A stretch of DNA of 64,000 nt from Apus apus (lineage: Eukaryota > Chordata > Aves > Apodiformes > Apodidae): the NCBI RefSeq assembly GCF_020740795.1, contig NC_067282.1:140602858-140666857 (forward strand). The letters are read 5' to 3'. Position 1 is the first letter of the stretch. Every line of letters starts with the position of its first letter. The notes under the pieces are model-generated. The model made no database searches. It was not told where the DNA came from and worked only from the letters and a program-made list of their open reading frames with translations. Below, piece after piece: positions 44,097-59,000 of the stretch. The translations under genes were made by a program, and so were the position numbers.

Positions 44097-47000
44097 CTAC
44101 AAACAAAAAGGAGGACACAACACATCAGCAATGGCTCCAGCATCTCCTCCCTGTACGGGAAGGGAACAGGACACCTGGAAACTTAGTAGGGCTGGTGGTA
44201 AGCTGAGAAGACCTCTGCAGGAGCAGCAGCTGTCTGATGGACATTTTAGAAGAGATTACAAAACCCAGCTGGTCCAGATGGCATTTCCAAAGAATGAAAC
44301 CAGTTAGAAGAGCTTTTCTGGCAGCCCCTCCTTTCCCTGAAGTTACTGCATTGCCAAGTACAGCGCTGAAACATCCCACCTGGGCATTTTTAACCAGAGA
44401 ACTAGATACCACAGACTGAAACCAGACAAAAGAAAACGAAACCAAACACAAGTACATATTAGCCCAGTTGAATACCACTCCTCTTTCCATTTTGTGCAAG
44501 TGCTTTCTAGTGCTTGTCCATTTTTATCTAACAGTGTTTCTCTTACATTAATTTCATTTTCAGTGCTCTTTGAAGCCTGGATTTCTACTTTGTACCAACA
44601 GTCTATAGTGTACAGTAATTGCAGTAAGTTACTAATGACAAATACAACAATTTTTAAATGAATTCACTTTCCAAGACTGACATAGTAACTTTAGCCACAC
44701 AAGTTAAAACAAATAACTGAGCACAGACATCCAAAGATGCTGCCAGGGTTTGCTTGAGTTTTTTAACTAGGAAAAATCTGCTGACATTCTAAAAATTGAG
44801 AGTGGGCTTCAGTCAGAGAAACAGTAAGAGTAAAATACTGCTTCCTTCCTTACAGGAAGAACAGCACTGTTGATCCTAGTTGTGCATAGATGCTGAGTAT
44901 GTCACAGAGAACAGATATGCTTCAAGGGAAAAATGACAACAGGAAAAAAAACTAAGTGCAGAAGAAAAACCTAAGATGGGCGTGATACCAAAAACATAAA
45001 AACAAGGATATGGGCAGAGAGGAACCCCAAAGTTTGCTATGCCATATAATAGAAGTCTGTGATACCATTAACAAAGATCCAATTACACCCTTGCTTCCAA
45101 CAAAAATGATGTGAATATTTTATCAAGTACTGCAGTGCTGGGAGTCCTTTCCCTGCAAATTCTTCATTCAGTTATCATGTCAGTCAATTATTATGTTCAG
45201 TACCATAGTAACATGAAGAAAAAAATTTAAAATCCATTTGTTCTCTTTCTCCCTCCTCCCTTCTGCACACAATATTTCTCCTAAAGTACTCCAAGCAGTT
45301 GTTCTTATCTTTTTAAAGCCTTCCCAACACCTGTGAATTTGGGGTTTCGTTCTTCTCCAGTCTCCTATTGATGGCTTCCCATTCCAAGACACCTCCTCTG
45401 TTGTTCCACAACATTTTATGGGTTCATCTGGTGGTTTGTGTCAGAAACTAATGTAAGTTAAAACCAAACACAGTCTTTATTTTTCTGAATTGATTTTAAT
45501 CCTGATGAGTGTCCAGTCTGGCTCTCTGAGATGCTGAATTGGAGGAGGGTGGAGGAGGGCCAGCAGCTGCACCTGCTCGGACTGATGCTAGAAGAGTTGA
45601 ATTGATAGCAGTGCCCTGCTTACACAGCAGAAGGAAAATGCTTTGCTTTTCAGCTTTATTATCTCCCAATTATCACTTAGTTCCTAATATGCAAGGAGTT
45701 TAGGACCTACAAGTCAATGGTTTCTAACTCACATTAGGCACTCTTGGAAGGCTTGTAGCAACTGGTCTCTTCTCTAGGAAAAACAAGAGGCATGGGCCCT
45801 CCACAGACACAGGTGTACTCTCCACAGAGACAACAGGCACACTGCAACTCCTCACTTCCCTAGATGGGGAGTCTGCAAACACACACAAAAATTCACCAAA
45901 CCCCACAAAAAGCAAGTTGACAAGGACAGGAGAGACATCACAAATGCTGCTGGTCACTGGCAGTCAAATGCAGCAGGAGTGGACCCCTGGCAAAAGCACT
46001 GAATTGGGACTTGAGAGAGCTGTGCAACTTATGGACAGTAACACTTTTCAGAGTGGAAACTATTACTGTACATTTGTGAGAAGGGGTCAGTGGAGCCTGC
46101 ATTGATTATGGGGGTAAGGTGTCTCTATCCACTCCCCCAAAACACCTTAAAATTTTGCATTTAGATATTGGGAAGAAATTCTTCACCATGAGGGTCGTAA
46201 GGTGCTGGAACAGGTTGCCTAGAGAGGTTGTTGATTCCCCCTCCCTGGAGGTGTTCAAGGCCAGGTTGGCCAGGCTGGTCTAGTGTGAGGTGTCCCTGCT
46301 CATAGCAGGGGGGTTGGAACCTGATGATCTTTAAGGTCCCCTCCAACCTGAATCATTCTGTGATTCTGTGAAAACTCAATGGACCCATTCCTGAAGACGT
46401 TAGTACAACAGTGGGGGCTGTAGTGCAGGTCAGCACTAGGAATGTCAGGGTTTCAGAATGTATTTGTGCATGAGTAAAGAAATCTCACAGAATGCTTCAG
46501 AAGAAACTTCTCTTCATAAATGCCTTTAAATTGCTTAGGTATCAGAAGCACCATTTGAGTCAGTACCATGCTCAGAAACTCTAAAGAGAAAAGGTACACA
46601 GAATTCCTCAGGGGAAGGTTAAAAGTGATCAAGCCATTCACTAAGGATGTCCATGAAGTCTTGATTCAGAAGAGAATAAAAATGAATTAAAGCATTATGT
46701 TTATGAAAGAGTTCAGACACCACACACGTGCCAACAAATCCAAAGCAATTGCTGCCCTGTGAGTAGTGACTGAGAATTCAAGTCTCCAGCACCCTCTGGA
46801 AAGTCATGTTTCATTACAAGAACAACTATTTTTTTCAAAAACAGCTGAGGCCATTCAAACAAATTGCAGCTCTACAGCCTAGGAGGAAGCAACCAGCATT
46901 GTGAAGTAAGGGCAATGGAAAAGAACAGCCAAGAAGCTTAAGTCAAGGCAAAGGTTACCAGATTCGAAGAGAGCAAATGGTGAGCAGTGTGGGCCAAGGC

Positions 47001-50000
47001 TACTGCAGAGCACTTGAGGACAGAACTCCACACACACTGCCGACCAGCCGGGTTCCAGCAGCCACTGGGGAGCAGCACAGCAGGGAGTCAATTACTCTGG
47101 TTAGCTTCCACTGCCCCGTGCTGAGGATGGGAAGGCAGCCCAATGCCCAGACACTTTGAGATTGTCCATTTGCCCCTTTATCATCAGGATTTTCTCTGAA
47201 TGGTAAGTAGGAAGAACTCTCAACTGTAACGTAAGCTACTGGCACCTGTGATCATAGCAAACTTTTTACTTCCTGAGGCAATACAGACTCAGAACAATGG
47301 CAATGAAACAACAAAACAACTAGCTGTAAAACCTGCCATCTCATGAAGATGTGTGCTACCCTCCCCTCTCTGCTCAGCTCTACCCTTCCACAAACAAGAA
47401 TCAATATATTTCCCACCCACAGCACATCACAACAAACCAGACATCTGTGATCTGATGCTAGCAAAAGGACAGGGACACATGCAACTGGCAACAGCTCTTC
47501 CCTTAACATACCACTGAAGTACACCCATGCTGTTGTGACTGGTTCAACATGAAGCACATTAAAGAATATTCCAAAACCACACTATGCATCTACAGGCTTG
47601 TGAACTCTAGTGATTGTAACAAACTTACTTTCAGTAATAAACTAAGAAATACACCAACAAGGGCCATATTCAGAAGGCCTAAATTCCCCTGAAGTTACAT
47701 ACTGAACGATGTTGAAAGCCAAGCACCCTTGAGCAGTGACTCAGCAGCCCAGGGCAGGGAGGAGCGAGGCACCTCTAGTCAGTGGGACAATCACCTAGAG
47801 AGACTGTGGTGACATTTAAGCCATCCTGACACTGGCTCAATATGTATTTCTCCAGCCCCTGCTTCTCTATATTCCTGATCCACCATTCTTAACTTTTAAC
47901 ATAAGGAAAATCAAAGTTGTTGTTTGGGGAGAACCCACAGATAATCTTACCATGATAAAAATAAACAAGTAATATAGAAAAGGTACCACCACAGCTACTA
48001 TGGGGGCCAGTAGCTGCCCAGACCCAGCAAAATATCTTAGCTCAGTATGATATAATGTTAGATCCTCAGCAAGTAAGCAAACAGATGACATACAAAGAAC
48101 AGGCATTAGTTATTCAAGTTATTCCCACATTATCAGGGCATTTTTTAAAGGCTGTGTGCTTTGCTGGAGCACTTTCAATGGAGATATACTTCTCACAAAA
48201 TACAGGTAAAATCTGGGCATATCTGAGGGTAATGTGCAGGATAAACTGCTTTGGAGAGAGCAAGGAAATGAAAAGATGTATGGCCAGTCCTCAACATTTC
48301 AAATGCTTCATTAACACATGTACCACAACTGCCCACACATCCTGCCTTCAGCAGAAGGGAGGGCCTAAGAGCCTCAAGCATTTTATTGTTCCTTTTCTCA
48401 CGCAGATTGCACGGAGCTCAAAAGAGTTATCAGTTGCTGGCTCCCTATAAATCAGCGCCTGATAAAGCCTGGCTGACTCCTTTCTGTCTTCACAGACAAT
48501 TTAACTTCCATGTCAGTGCCTCAGGGACACAACTTGCCAATCTTTAAGAGACAGATCGCTGGAGGCTGAGAAAGCTGGGGGAAAGCTTACATAAGTGTCA
48601 ATGGGTAATTTCACCACTTCTTCATTAAAAGCTTACAAAGTTTTAATTGAAAAGCCAGAGACATTATTTAGGATACATGATTAATATTTCTTGAGCTGAA
48701 TTAAGAGTCAACTCTGAAAGTCAAGAGGATAAAGCTAGGGGTTTTGTGCTGATTCAGTTCATTTTTGCGCTTTGTTCTTGCTTTGGTTTTTAGGTTTGAG
48801 TTGTTTTTTTTCTTTTATGCAGCTGCAATAAAAACTGAGTGACATTTAGGACAATTCACTTGATTCATCTACAGATGTGACCCAGAAGCAAAGCTCCCAC
48901 AGACAGATTAATTCAGAATAGGACAGAACATATGGAAGGATTTTTAATAACCTGAGACCTTATATAACCCCTACACTTCAGATTTAACTGTAAATAAGGA
49001 ATGTATGGACACTTCCCTCCATCTGCTTTGTTTATTATAAACAGACCAGAAAAGTCAGCATTCCTCTTTTCAAATCTGGGATGCGAGACTTGCAAACCTG
49101 AGTGCTTTTCCTCATCCAGCGTACTTGCAGAACCACGTCACGTGTGACTAGAGAAGCAGGAGTGTAACTCCCTCAGCGCAGCACCCTGCCACTCCTGATC
49201 CCAACCACTGCCACTTGAGGGAAGAGTTGGCACAAATTATCATGAGAACAACTTCTTGGCTAGAACACAACAAGGATACTCCACAGCACAGGAGGCAGTC
49301 TTGAGGAGAAGACCAAGTTAATTCAGTTGAGGTGGCATTTGGAGACCTGAAAAAGGAGCTCCAGAAGTCAATCACTGTCTTCAACCTATGTGGTTTGACT
49401 TGTAGAAATTTTCCACAAGACTTCTACAAGTGACAGAAAGCACTTCTAACAAAAGTACTAGACTAGCCCTCAGGATAGGTTATAGCTATGATGTTACAGG
49501 GTGAGCTACACCTGACAACTGTAAACTAGTAGCCAAATTAATGAAAAAAGTATCTGAAAGGTCTTCCAATAAGCAGAACCCACCAGTTTGGATTCAGCTG
49601 TAGTCCTACCAGTGTCAGTAATCTGAACTTTGCTGAAAAACACTCTCAGGATTCAGAGCATTACCAACCCTTCACATATAGTATGAAATTGCTACTTAAA
49701 AACCACTTAAAAAGAAGTTTCAATTAGGATTTAAACAGCAAACATGACAAAAGAAAAAAAGGACTCAGAAACTGACTCTCATTATGACTATACTATTTTT
49801 CATCGTTGTCTAACAGGTCTGTTATTGTCTATGATGTAGATAGGTAACTCATGCAAAACTCATTTCCAAAGATGCTAAAAAGCCCCTGGAAAAGCTCTGC
49901 AGCCCAGCAAGGCACCCATACACCCCAGATCTTGATTTTCTCCAGTAGAAGCAAAAATTCTATATACAGGTCAGAAAGGAGTGAACTTTTTTCCCCCTGA

Positions 50001-53000
50001 AACTAAACAGACTCAAATAAAATCCCAGAAAGAGCACCTTGAGGCACAGGACAGCAATCTTTACCACAGTAAAAAAATTCAGAAGGCTCAATGCAGCTAG
50101 GAAATTTTTTAGGTGAGAGTACTGATCTTACGTTGCAACATAACCTATCAGAGAGAAACGAGGTTCAGTCGTTACTTTCCTCACACCGACAGCGTCACGG
50201 CAACAATACCAGAACAAGGAACCCATCAAATTTATCTGTGCTTAAAAATCTACTGTCTGAAAAACAAAAAGGCAAGGAATGATGAACTGGTCAGTGTCCA
50301 AGGATCCCAAGACATCTCTCTCTGGGGACACAAGCAAATATCCCACAGTAACAAATCTTCCCAGAGCTGGGGATGTGCTTGTTGTGTGATTTCAAGCTGT
50401 AATGGAGTGGCGGTGTGCTGGTGAAGTGCCGCCTGTGCCCAGGGCTGAGCAGGCAAAGGCTTGTACCCACATTCACAGAATCACAGAATCCTAGGGGTTG
50501 GAAGGGACCTCAAAAGATCATCCAGTCCAACCCCCCTGCCAGAGCAGGATCACCTAGAGCACATCACACAGGAAACATGTCCAGGCGGGTTTTGAATGTC
50601 TCCAGAGAAGGAGACTCCACAACCTCTCTGGGCAGCCTGTTCCAGTGCTCTGTCACTCATTCAGCTGCTGGGGGGCACAGCTTCGCTCCCACCAGTGCCG
50701 AGCAGGCTGCGGTTCCATCTGCTCTGTGCCCCCACTGGCAGCCCCTCTGTGCCCCCACTGGCAGCCCCTCTGTGCCACGGTCCGTCAGACCCTTGCTGAG
50801 GGCAGACCTGACAGCGCTACCCTGCCAGTGCTCCAGAGACATGGGGCATAAAAGGGGCAGCTGACAACACCCAGCTCTAGAACAGTACACTGGGGAAAAA
50901 TTTAGAAAGTCTTCAGGAATTTACTGTAGTGTTTATCTTTGTGAAATTGTCGGAGCCAAGAAAAACAGAGCAGAGTCCACATTTATGAAAGGGGAAAAAA
51001 AAAAAAACAGGGGAAAAAAGGTCGTGTGAACCAGATGAAAGCACAGATATTGCAGCCACTGCTCTCACCCCCTTCAAGGAATGCTTTGGCTAGAGCAGCC
51101 TGCCAAAACAATCCTAATTCCTTCTCCTCCAACCATGTCTACTACCTGCAGAGAGTCAGCACCCAAGCAACACATTTTAAGGTTTCAGTCTTATTGGTTT
51201 AAATTGAAGTTAGAGACTGCTTCTCCAGACAGACCAATTTGAAATTGCCAGAGTGGAAAAATCCAAGGAGATCTAATTGCTCCTTGACCATAGTGCCTAC
51301 AAAAAAAAAAAAAAAAAAATCTATTACTGTTCCAAAGAGGTTACATACAAATAAAGTGGATGTTTCATTGCCTTTGTCCATGATACAGGCCTAAAGTACT
51401 ATTATTTTGAAAGGAAAACTCCTTTCTAGAACTCCTCTAATTAGATTGTCCTTTCCTGCATCTCTACCTTATTAAACTTATCTCTCCTCCAGTGGAGCCC
51501 ATCTCTCTATTTCTGCATTGTCATTCTCAAGGCAGACATCTGGGCTGCTGCAGGAGGAGATTTTCCTCTCCAGTAGCACAAACTGTCTGCCTCTCTTCCC
51601 CAGAATGACAAGTGTCTCTTTACTCCTTTTCTTTTCCAGACTGTTAACAGACTCTAGTATATAGATTATTCAATCAGTAGCAACAAAGAAAATGTCAAAA
51701 CCGGCCGAAAAGCCCTGGACAAAACACTGGAAACAGAGAAGAGCTCTTCTAAGGCTGAGATGACAAACTGCAAACACTATACATATTTCAAGCAAATTTA
51801 CTCACTTCAACGTGGGGGAATAACTAGTTAAATTCAAATCCAGGTCTGAACATCATGAGACAAGAACCCTGGGAAGGCAGAGACAATTTCAGCTACAGTT
51901 CACAACTACAAATACCTCTCACTGAGGGAAGCAGAGTTATTAACTGAATACTGATAAACACCAATTGCAGGCACTTATTTCACTTCTTTCAAACCAGCAA
52001 AAAGCAGATAGGTTTGTGAATGTGAACCTGAGGAAAAAGAAAAAGCAGCTAGCTCCCAAGTCATCTTATACTTTTTCCTCCTTACAGACATTCCCAGACC
52101 ATTTCCATATAGATAAAATCTAACCATGTTTAAAAGGATCTGCAGAACTGGAGAATAAATTAATTATTTGGGAGAAGGGTGGGAAAGGAAAAGGAAAAAA
52201 AAACCTTACCAACTGACTGGCCTTACTGTGCACTTTTCCAGGAGAACAAGAATAGCTTCTGATGCAGCAGCTTTCAGCCCTGGAGAAGTCAGACAGAGCA
52301 AACAGGGAGGGGAGGTACGAGGAGGGAAGGGAGGGGAGAGGAGAAGGGAGGGAAAAGGAAGAAAGGGGAGGGGAGAGCATGCACACTGCACGTCTGTTGA
52401 GCCCTAGTATTGCTTCTGAGAAAGAACCTACCACTCAATCAGGCTGGGGGCTGGTTTGCAATGGTTCACAATCATAAGGGAACAAGATCTTAGTCTGAAC
52501 ATTTGGGCTCACAGCAGAGAGGCAGGAGAAAGAAATGTGTGTCCCCACATGTGGCTACTTAGAGAACCTGGAATACCAAACATACTTTTTGGTCCAACAG
52601 AGAGATCGTAATAAAACTTAAAAGCTGAGCAGGGTAAATATAAGAACTTCAGCCAAACCTGTCTCTGCAATTAGTGAAAGAGGGATGCTGTCCAGGAGAA
52701 AGCAAGATGTCCTTCCTTTCCTACAAGCCCTCCAAACTCAACTTGCATCTAACCTGCAAATCTAAGAGACTGTAAACTAGATGGAGTAGTTATTTCACCT
52801 CTTTGTTCATGTTTATATTGCCAGCTGCATCCAAACACAACATGCAGTGCACTGCAGACATTCCAACTTGGAAGACTTTCATACCAAGCAGTAAAACAGA
52901 CTGTGTGTAAGGGGAACAGCATACACTACAGCCTGAATCTATGCACTTAAACTATGCACAGCCTGAATCTATGCACTTAAACATAAAAATACACCAGCCA

Positions 53001-56000
53001 TTCTCTTACGGACCAACCATTACATCCCAGTCCCACCCTAACATGAAAAGTCAGCTGAATGACAATTTTAGTGCCTGAAGGACACTAATGGGAGGGGGAT
53101 GCTCCTTGTTTCAACACATCATATCATCACTGTATCTCTGCAGGACTGGGATGAAATACTCAATAGCGACTTCTCATCTCAGAGGCCTCTAGTATCCCAC
53201 ATTTCCCATTCCTCACAAGCCACGCCGATTTCTTGAAATCTACTGCATAGCTATCCAATTTATCAACTTTTACTCCCTTGAGCTAGCAATCTTGCTTCTA
53301 GTTAACTACCGTCCACCATCCTCAATCAGACGCTTTCCTGGACCTACAAGCTTCTGGAGCCCACAAAGCAACCTGACGTCTTGCACACACGCAGACCCTG
53401 GCGAGCTTCTCCAGCCACATCGTGGCTGCGCAGCATGACGCGGCAAATGGTCCCCCGGGATGACACAGCTCTGTAAAACTCAGCACAGATCCACAGTGGG
53501 GCATAGGAAGGGCTCAGCTGACCCCTTACTTTCGACTGGCTGCTTCCCTCCTGGCAAAGGTTGACTTTAATCAAAAAGCTGAGGAAGATCCTCAATTATG
53601 TGGTGCCAAGGGAAGAGAGCACCAGAGACACTACAGAGTTTTTCAGGTCTGCCCCCGAAAAGCTCATTCCTGTGAAGCTCTCCTCTGCTCCTGATCTATA
53701 AAAACCCAGACAGGCTGTTCTAGTATCTTCTCAGTTTTAAGTAAGCTCTTAGCAGCTGTAGGAAGGACCTATCTTCACACTGCTCTGGAATAACAGAAAA
53801 ATTGAACCTTTTACTGTCACAGCAACAAAATTCACTAGTGGCTTCCTGGTTTATACATTGCTCTTAATGGCTCTAGCAAAGTACTGCTGACAACCTGATC
53901 CGGCACACAGAGCCCCTATGGCAGATGCTTATCTTAAAAAATGCAAAATACTTGTGTGACAGCTAACAGCCTGCCAGGTGGCTCTTCCCCAGTCCTTCTC
54001 AGAAGCACAGACTGTCTCAAACCTTAACCCACACCCTGCTCCTAGCACTGCCATTCCCAGAACACCATCCCACAGGCTCAGAACAAACTGAGGAGCATGC
54101 TGCCCAGTAAAGCTGAACATTTTCCTTACAGGAAAAAAAATAAACATCCAAAGAGGCAAACAAAAAATCCAGAATAAAACCATATTTTTTCCTTCCTCCA
54201 CCAGCCCAGCAAGTCCCCAACCCCATCCCCTAAGCAACTCACAAAGGGTTAATGCAGCTACATTAATTTGGCTGGAAAGGATTTTCATCACCTTGTCTCT
54301 TTCCTCGCCTCTTCTGCTGTTTCAAAAATAGCTCTGGCTTGTTTGCAGTACCGCTTATGTCAGTCTGATTTTATGCCTGACTGGATGTATACAGACAAGC
54401 TCGTAGCCCATTAAACACTGGCTACCCAGATCTGTACATACATGCACAGTCACACAAACACAAAGCACAGCCCCCTCCCTTGCAGGCCATGCTGGAAAGC
54501 TGCTTGTTTTCACAGGCTTTGCGCTGTATTAAGTATGTTTACATCAGGCCTCAAACAGGGGATAGAGAACAGACTGTGGCCTTTATCTGAGGTTAAAACC
54601 AACAACAACAGAAAAGCAGAATAGCACTAACATCCATCTGTCTTAAAGCTGAAAGTAAGGACCCTTCCCTGCTATGAAAATCATCTGAAACCCGAGTGCA
54701 TTTCTCAAATGACCTAGGGTCACTTGGCTGCATGTGGTTAGTGTTTCTGCCCATTACAGACAAAGACTCCCTTCCCAACTGCTTTGAAACCCACTATACA
54801 CGACTGCCAGGAAGGGAAAGGATGTAGGAAGGTGCAGAAATTCTGGAACAAACTACTGAATAAAAAAAACAGGTGAAGCTGTGAAACAGGAGAAGCTGTC
54901 TGAATGGGATATTTCCTACTAGCACTTCTTAATCACTGGGTTTTCCTAAACAGCTTTTCTTTTTAGAATAAATCAACTTGCTGGAGCCATTTCACTAATC
55001 CCAGATTAACTCCATTCAAATCTGGCAGCCTTCCCATACCCAGTAATCTAAAACTCAACCTCCTTTTAGCACTGCTCTACCTTCAAGACCCAGACACTGG
55101 CTGTGAGCTGTCTCTGTGATGTATTTTTAAATGAAACTTTCTCAGCATGCCATGACTCAGGAACATTGGTTACCATGAATTGATTTTGATTGCTTATTCC
55201 ATCCATGTTCTTCTAACTATAAAATCCAACAGGCATTAGCTGTTTTATCCTTTATTATAAAAATAAATTAGTACCTACTAACTTTTCTGTATGAAGTGCT
55301 CCCCAATTGCTTATCTGCAAAAAAACCCCTCTGATAATTATCAGGAAAAAAAACCAACAAACCAGAGTATGAAGACAGTATTAAAAAGATGAACCTCTCA
55401 GGCACAGTATCTCTCGCTATGGGTGTTCGCTTCTAAATGCAGTTCTGTGTGTATATTAACAGGAAAGAACATGCAAAAAAAAAGCTCACCATATCACAAC
55501 ATATTAGCATCTTAACACACAGTGTATGAAAACTAGTTGTTACTTGACATCTAAGGTCCTCTTCAATTTCAATGGCAATCAAACAAACCAGACAGGCAAA
55601 GAACTGTAACAGACTGACTGTTTAGCTTTCGCTACCATTTAGAGTAGTATCACAATTGGGAATAAGCTTTAAACAAGGTATGAAATTTAAACACTGCCTT
55701 CTTACCCATCCTCCTTGTTGAATGATATAGTCTGCAGAATAGTCTTCTAGATATGTCACCCCGAAGTTCACAAGTGCGCTCAGTGGTTCCTGGCCCCGTC
55801 TGGTTAACTCCATTAGAAATTGCTGTAGCAGAACCAGGGGTACCAAGACCTTCAAAAAACAAGAATTCTGAATAAATACAGAAAGAATTATCAATACTAC
55901 TGTGTTGAACACAGAAGAATCTATGTGGTCCACAGAAAAGGTCTGAATCTACAAGACCAAAGAGATCAGGGACCACGCATTTCATTTTTGTGGAGACACA

Positions 56001-59000
56001 ATTCAGAAACACAATACAATTCAGTAAGAAAGAAGCACTTAAACTGACAAGCAAAACACCACAGCCTGACTTCAGAGTTTCACAGAACAGGACCACAGTG
56101 CTCTCTTAACTCTCTTTTTTCCAAACACAAGATTTAGGTAAAGAAGCAGAACAGGTCCAGAACCTGCTGCCCCAGAAGTGGAAAGATGCAACATTATAAA
56201 TAGCTTGAAGGGATATGCATCTAAATTATAAGTGAACAACACACTCATATACATCGTAGATTAGATGCACTGCACTAGAGAATCTCCAGAAATTCACACT
56301 TGGCTTTCAGACAGGACAGAAACAAACAAGTCCTCCCAGCAGCATAACATTACAAGACATGCTTAAAATGAAAAACACAAATGCCTCTCCACATTAAACT
56401 CTCCTTACTGTACCAAATTTAACACATATAGATTTCTCTCCTCATTTCCTGCTCCCATTCCTCCTTCCAAACCTTTTGTTTTTAGCTGAACACTCTGCCT
56501 TAACCCAAATGCAATTTGCTCTGGAAGATGCAGGCCTCTGTGCACCCACCCCCTTTGTATTCTACAGTTCTAATCACTTCCTTCTGAAATTATGCTTTTG
56601 TTTGCCTAAACAACTTGCAGTTGAACTTTCATACTCTAAATTTACTCTCCTAGAGCACACAAGTGGCCTTCTGGGTGAAGTTTATGCTATTATAGTACAA
56701 GAAAAAAATATGTCTAAGTTTTACTGAACCTAGTTTATGTCAACTGCATTGCACACCTATTCACTGTGCAAATAAGAACATTGTTTCCCAGCTGCACAGG
56801 GTGGATGCAGGCTAATAATGCTGCTCAGACTGAACTCCAAATGACTCCTTCCTTTCCCAGTCTCCTCCTCCTTCAGCCCAATTTTCTTTTCTGTAAATAT
56901 CCTTCATTACTGTTCTCAGAAAGCCCACCTTAGGATGTAAAGCTGGAGGAAGACAAATAGGAAAAGTAGGCTGGGTTTGAAATTTGTACTAAATCCATGG
57001 TGAATTCACAGTGAAATGGACCACTAAAAACAGATGAGGACTTAAAAATGCCTGTAATCTGATAAATTTATGTTCCAGTGGATTAACATCTGAGAGTTCA
57101 GTACTGTGGCAGTCAGGTTATAGTGCTGTTCTTCTGGAAAGAACAGTTAACCTGCAGTCATTTAACTAGGAATGAGATAGTGCTTGAAATTTAAAGTTGG
57201 GGGGGTTGAGTTTCTTGTAATCAACCTTAACTCAGAGGCAGAAGAGTTTACAATATAGTGCACAAATATAAGGAGCAGGTCAAGGTGAGGTGTCAGAAGA
57301 AACTCAAATCTTTTTGGAGCAAAGATAAGAAAGCATGCTGTCAAGACCAGGCATCTTTCAGAGCCTCTTGGGCACACCCACATAACTGCAGTAGCATGAA
57401 TATTGAGATCTCAAAATATTTGACATTTATCTTAAGCTGAAGGCAAGAGAAACAAAGGCAAAAAAAGGCTGCTTAGGAAATGAAGGGAGCTCACACGTTG
57501 GCATACTGAACATGATTGTTGCCATCTTCCTTTGCCAAGTTAACTATCTAATCCATCCACTCCTCCCAAATTTAGCAAGCCTCAGCAGGCCTCAGGAGTA
57601 AGGGTCCAAATTCAAACTCTAATATGCAGTCCCACGCTGACCAACACACACAGCCTCGTTCTCCTTTCCTGCTGAAACTATTGATGCTTCCACCTTTGAC
57701 ACCAGTAGGAATAGGAACAGGCTGGCACTATAGGATCCCTAGAATCAGGAAAGAAATTACCTCCACAGTACTTACATAAAGGTTAACAACCGCTTTGTGT
57801 ACGTAAGAGTAACTATGTGAATGGTGATGAGATTTAACTAGACCAAAGTAAAAATACAGCCTTAGCAAGTCAAAGCAACTGCAATTCCCTCCCCCCCCCC
57901 ACCCCAGTATGCCTGGGAAGGAACACTGGGGGCTATTTATATTCTGACTAAAGAAAAACATACACAGTATCATCAAGCACAGCATGCTAGGAAATAGTTG
58001 GCAGGAGAAAACTTCTAGGGAATCATTAAAAAAAACCCAACTCTTTACTATCAGAATATTTCTGATTCATTATGTAAATGAAAGATTTCTGTCAATTAAG
58101 CTACCACAATCCCCTAGTAAAATATTACAAATTTGAATGTATGCAAAAAAAAATTACAAAGAAAGTTCAGAGGCTTTGAAGAAGCTATATCCAAAGTAAC
58201 TGTCACTCCTGTGCACCTTTTGACTATTTCAACATGAAATTAGTCCGATTCTTTACATGATTATTTCTTACATTTTTGATGTATTATTCTTTGGCTTCAT
58301 TAATCAGTAAAAATGGGACATTAGTATAACTAGTAACATACTTAACAGTTTAGTTGACTCTCAATATCATTATTTGTTATCCTTTCATTGGATGCACAGT
58401 AGAGGGATTATATATTTTGATGTGATAAATTTTAAGCAAAAAGCATTAAAACTCAACAGTGGATTACTGCAAATTTTATTACATTTATTTTATTAGAGGA
58501 ATATAATTTACCCTACTTTTGAGGAGGTTTTGGTTTAATAAGAGTCTTACTTCATATACAAAGTGAAAACTCCTTTTCTTTATAGAATCCAACATCATGC
58601 CTATTATTTTCATATCACAATTACTGAGAAAAACATTAAATATTTTATTTTCCTGAATGATTTTTACAGAGAATCAGCATTTCTTATGCCTGTGGGTAAA
58701 CTTTGTTTGTGGGATGTTAATGGAAGAACCGATGTCCCTATGTATTAGTTTATCCTGCAGTATTTCCTCATTCAGGTTGACATCCCTATTTTTGTGACTG
58801 AAAACATTCATTTTCATCCCATGCACTAGTCAGCCAACCACATCTCTTCAGCAGTTCAAACATACCAGTGCACTCTGGAAAAGGTCCACATTTTTAAATG
58901 GAAAAAATAACAGCTATATTTAGAAGTGTCTCCTTTCTGCTCATGCTTATATAGTGAAAAGGTTCTTTGTGGCCTTTGTCCACTTTCAAGCTCCAGCCAG

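Larger units (their letters stand above)
44097..55705 (-). other. BCL2L13: BCL2L13 intron (11.6 kb) between BH2 exon and last exon
   Basis: No exon of another gene was recognised. The intron contains two CR1 remnants (46164-46370 and 50473-50660), a 23-bp tandem repeat (50723-50776), a poly-A run of about 19 (51301), a purine-rich tract (52304-52377) and a 30-bp direct repeat (52929-52983). The intron splits BH2 immediately after GGW. Confidence 0.7.

Noticed and set aside
44125-44499. 124-residue minus-strand open frame next to the BCL2L13 last exon
   Set aside because: It lies in the intron directly upstream of the acceptor and is unrelated to the exon's frame; no similarity to BCL2L13.
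55622-56096. Overlapping larger minus-strand open frames around the BCL2L13 BH1 exon
   Set aside because: Only the 55706-55849 part is exon; the flanks are intronic extensions of chance open frames.
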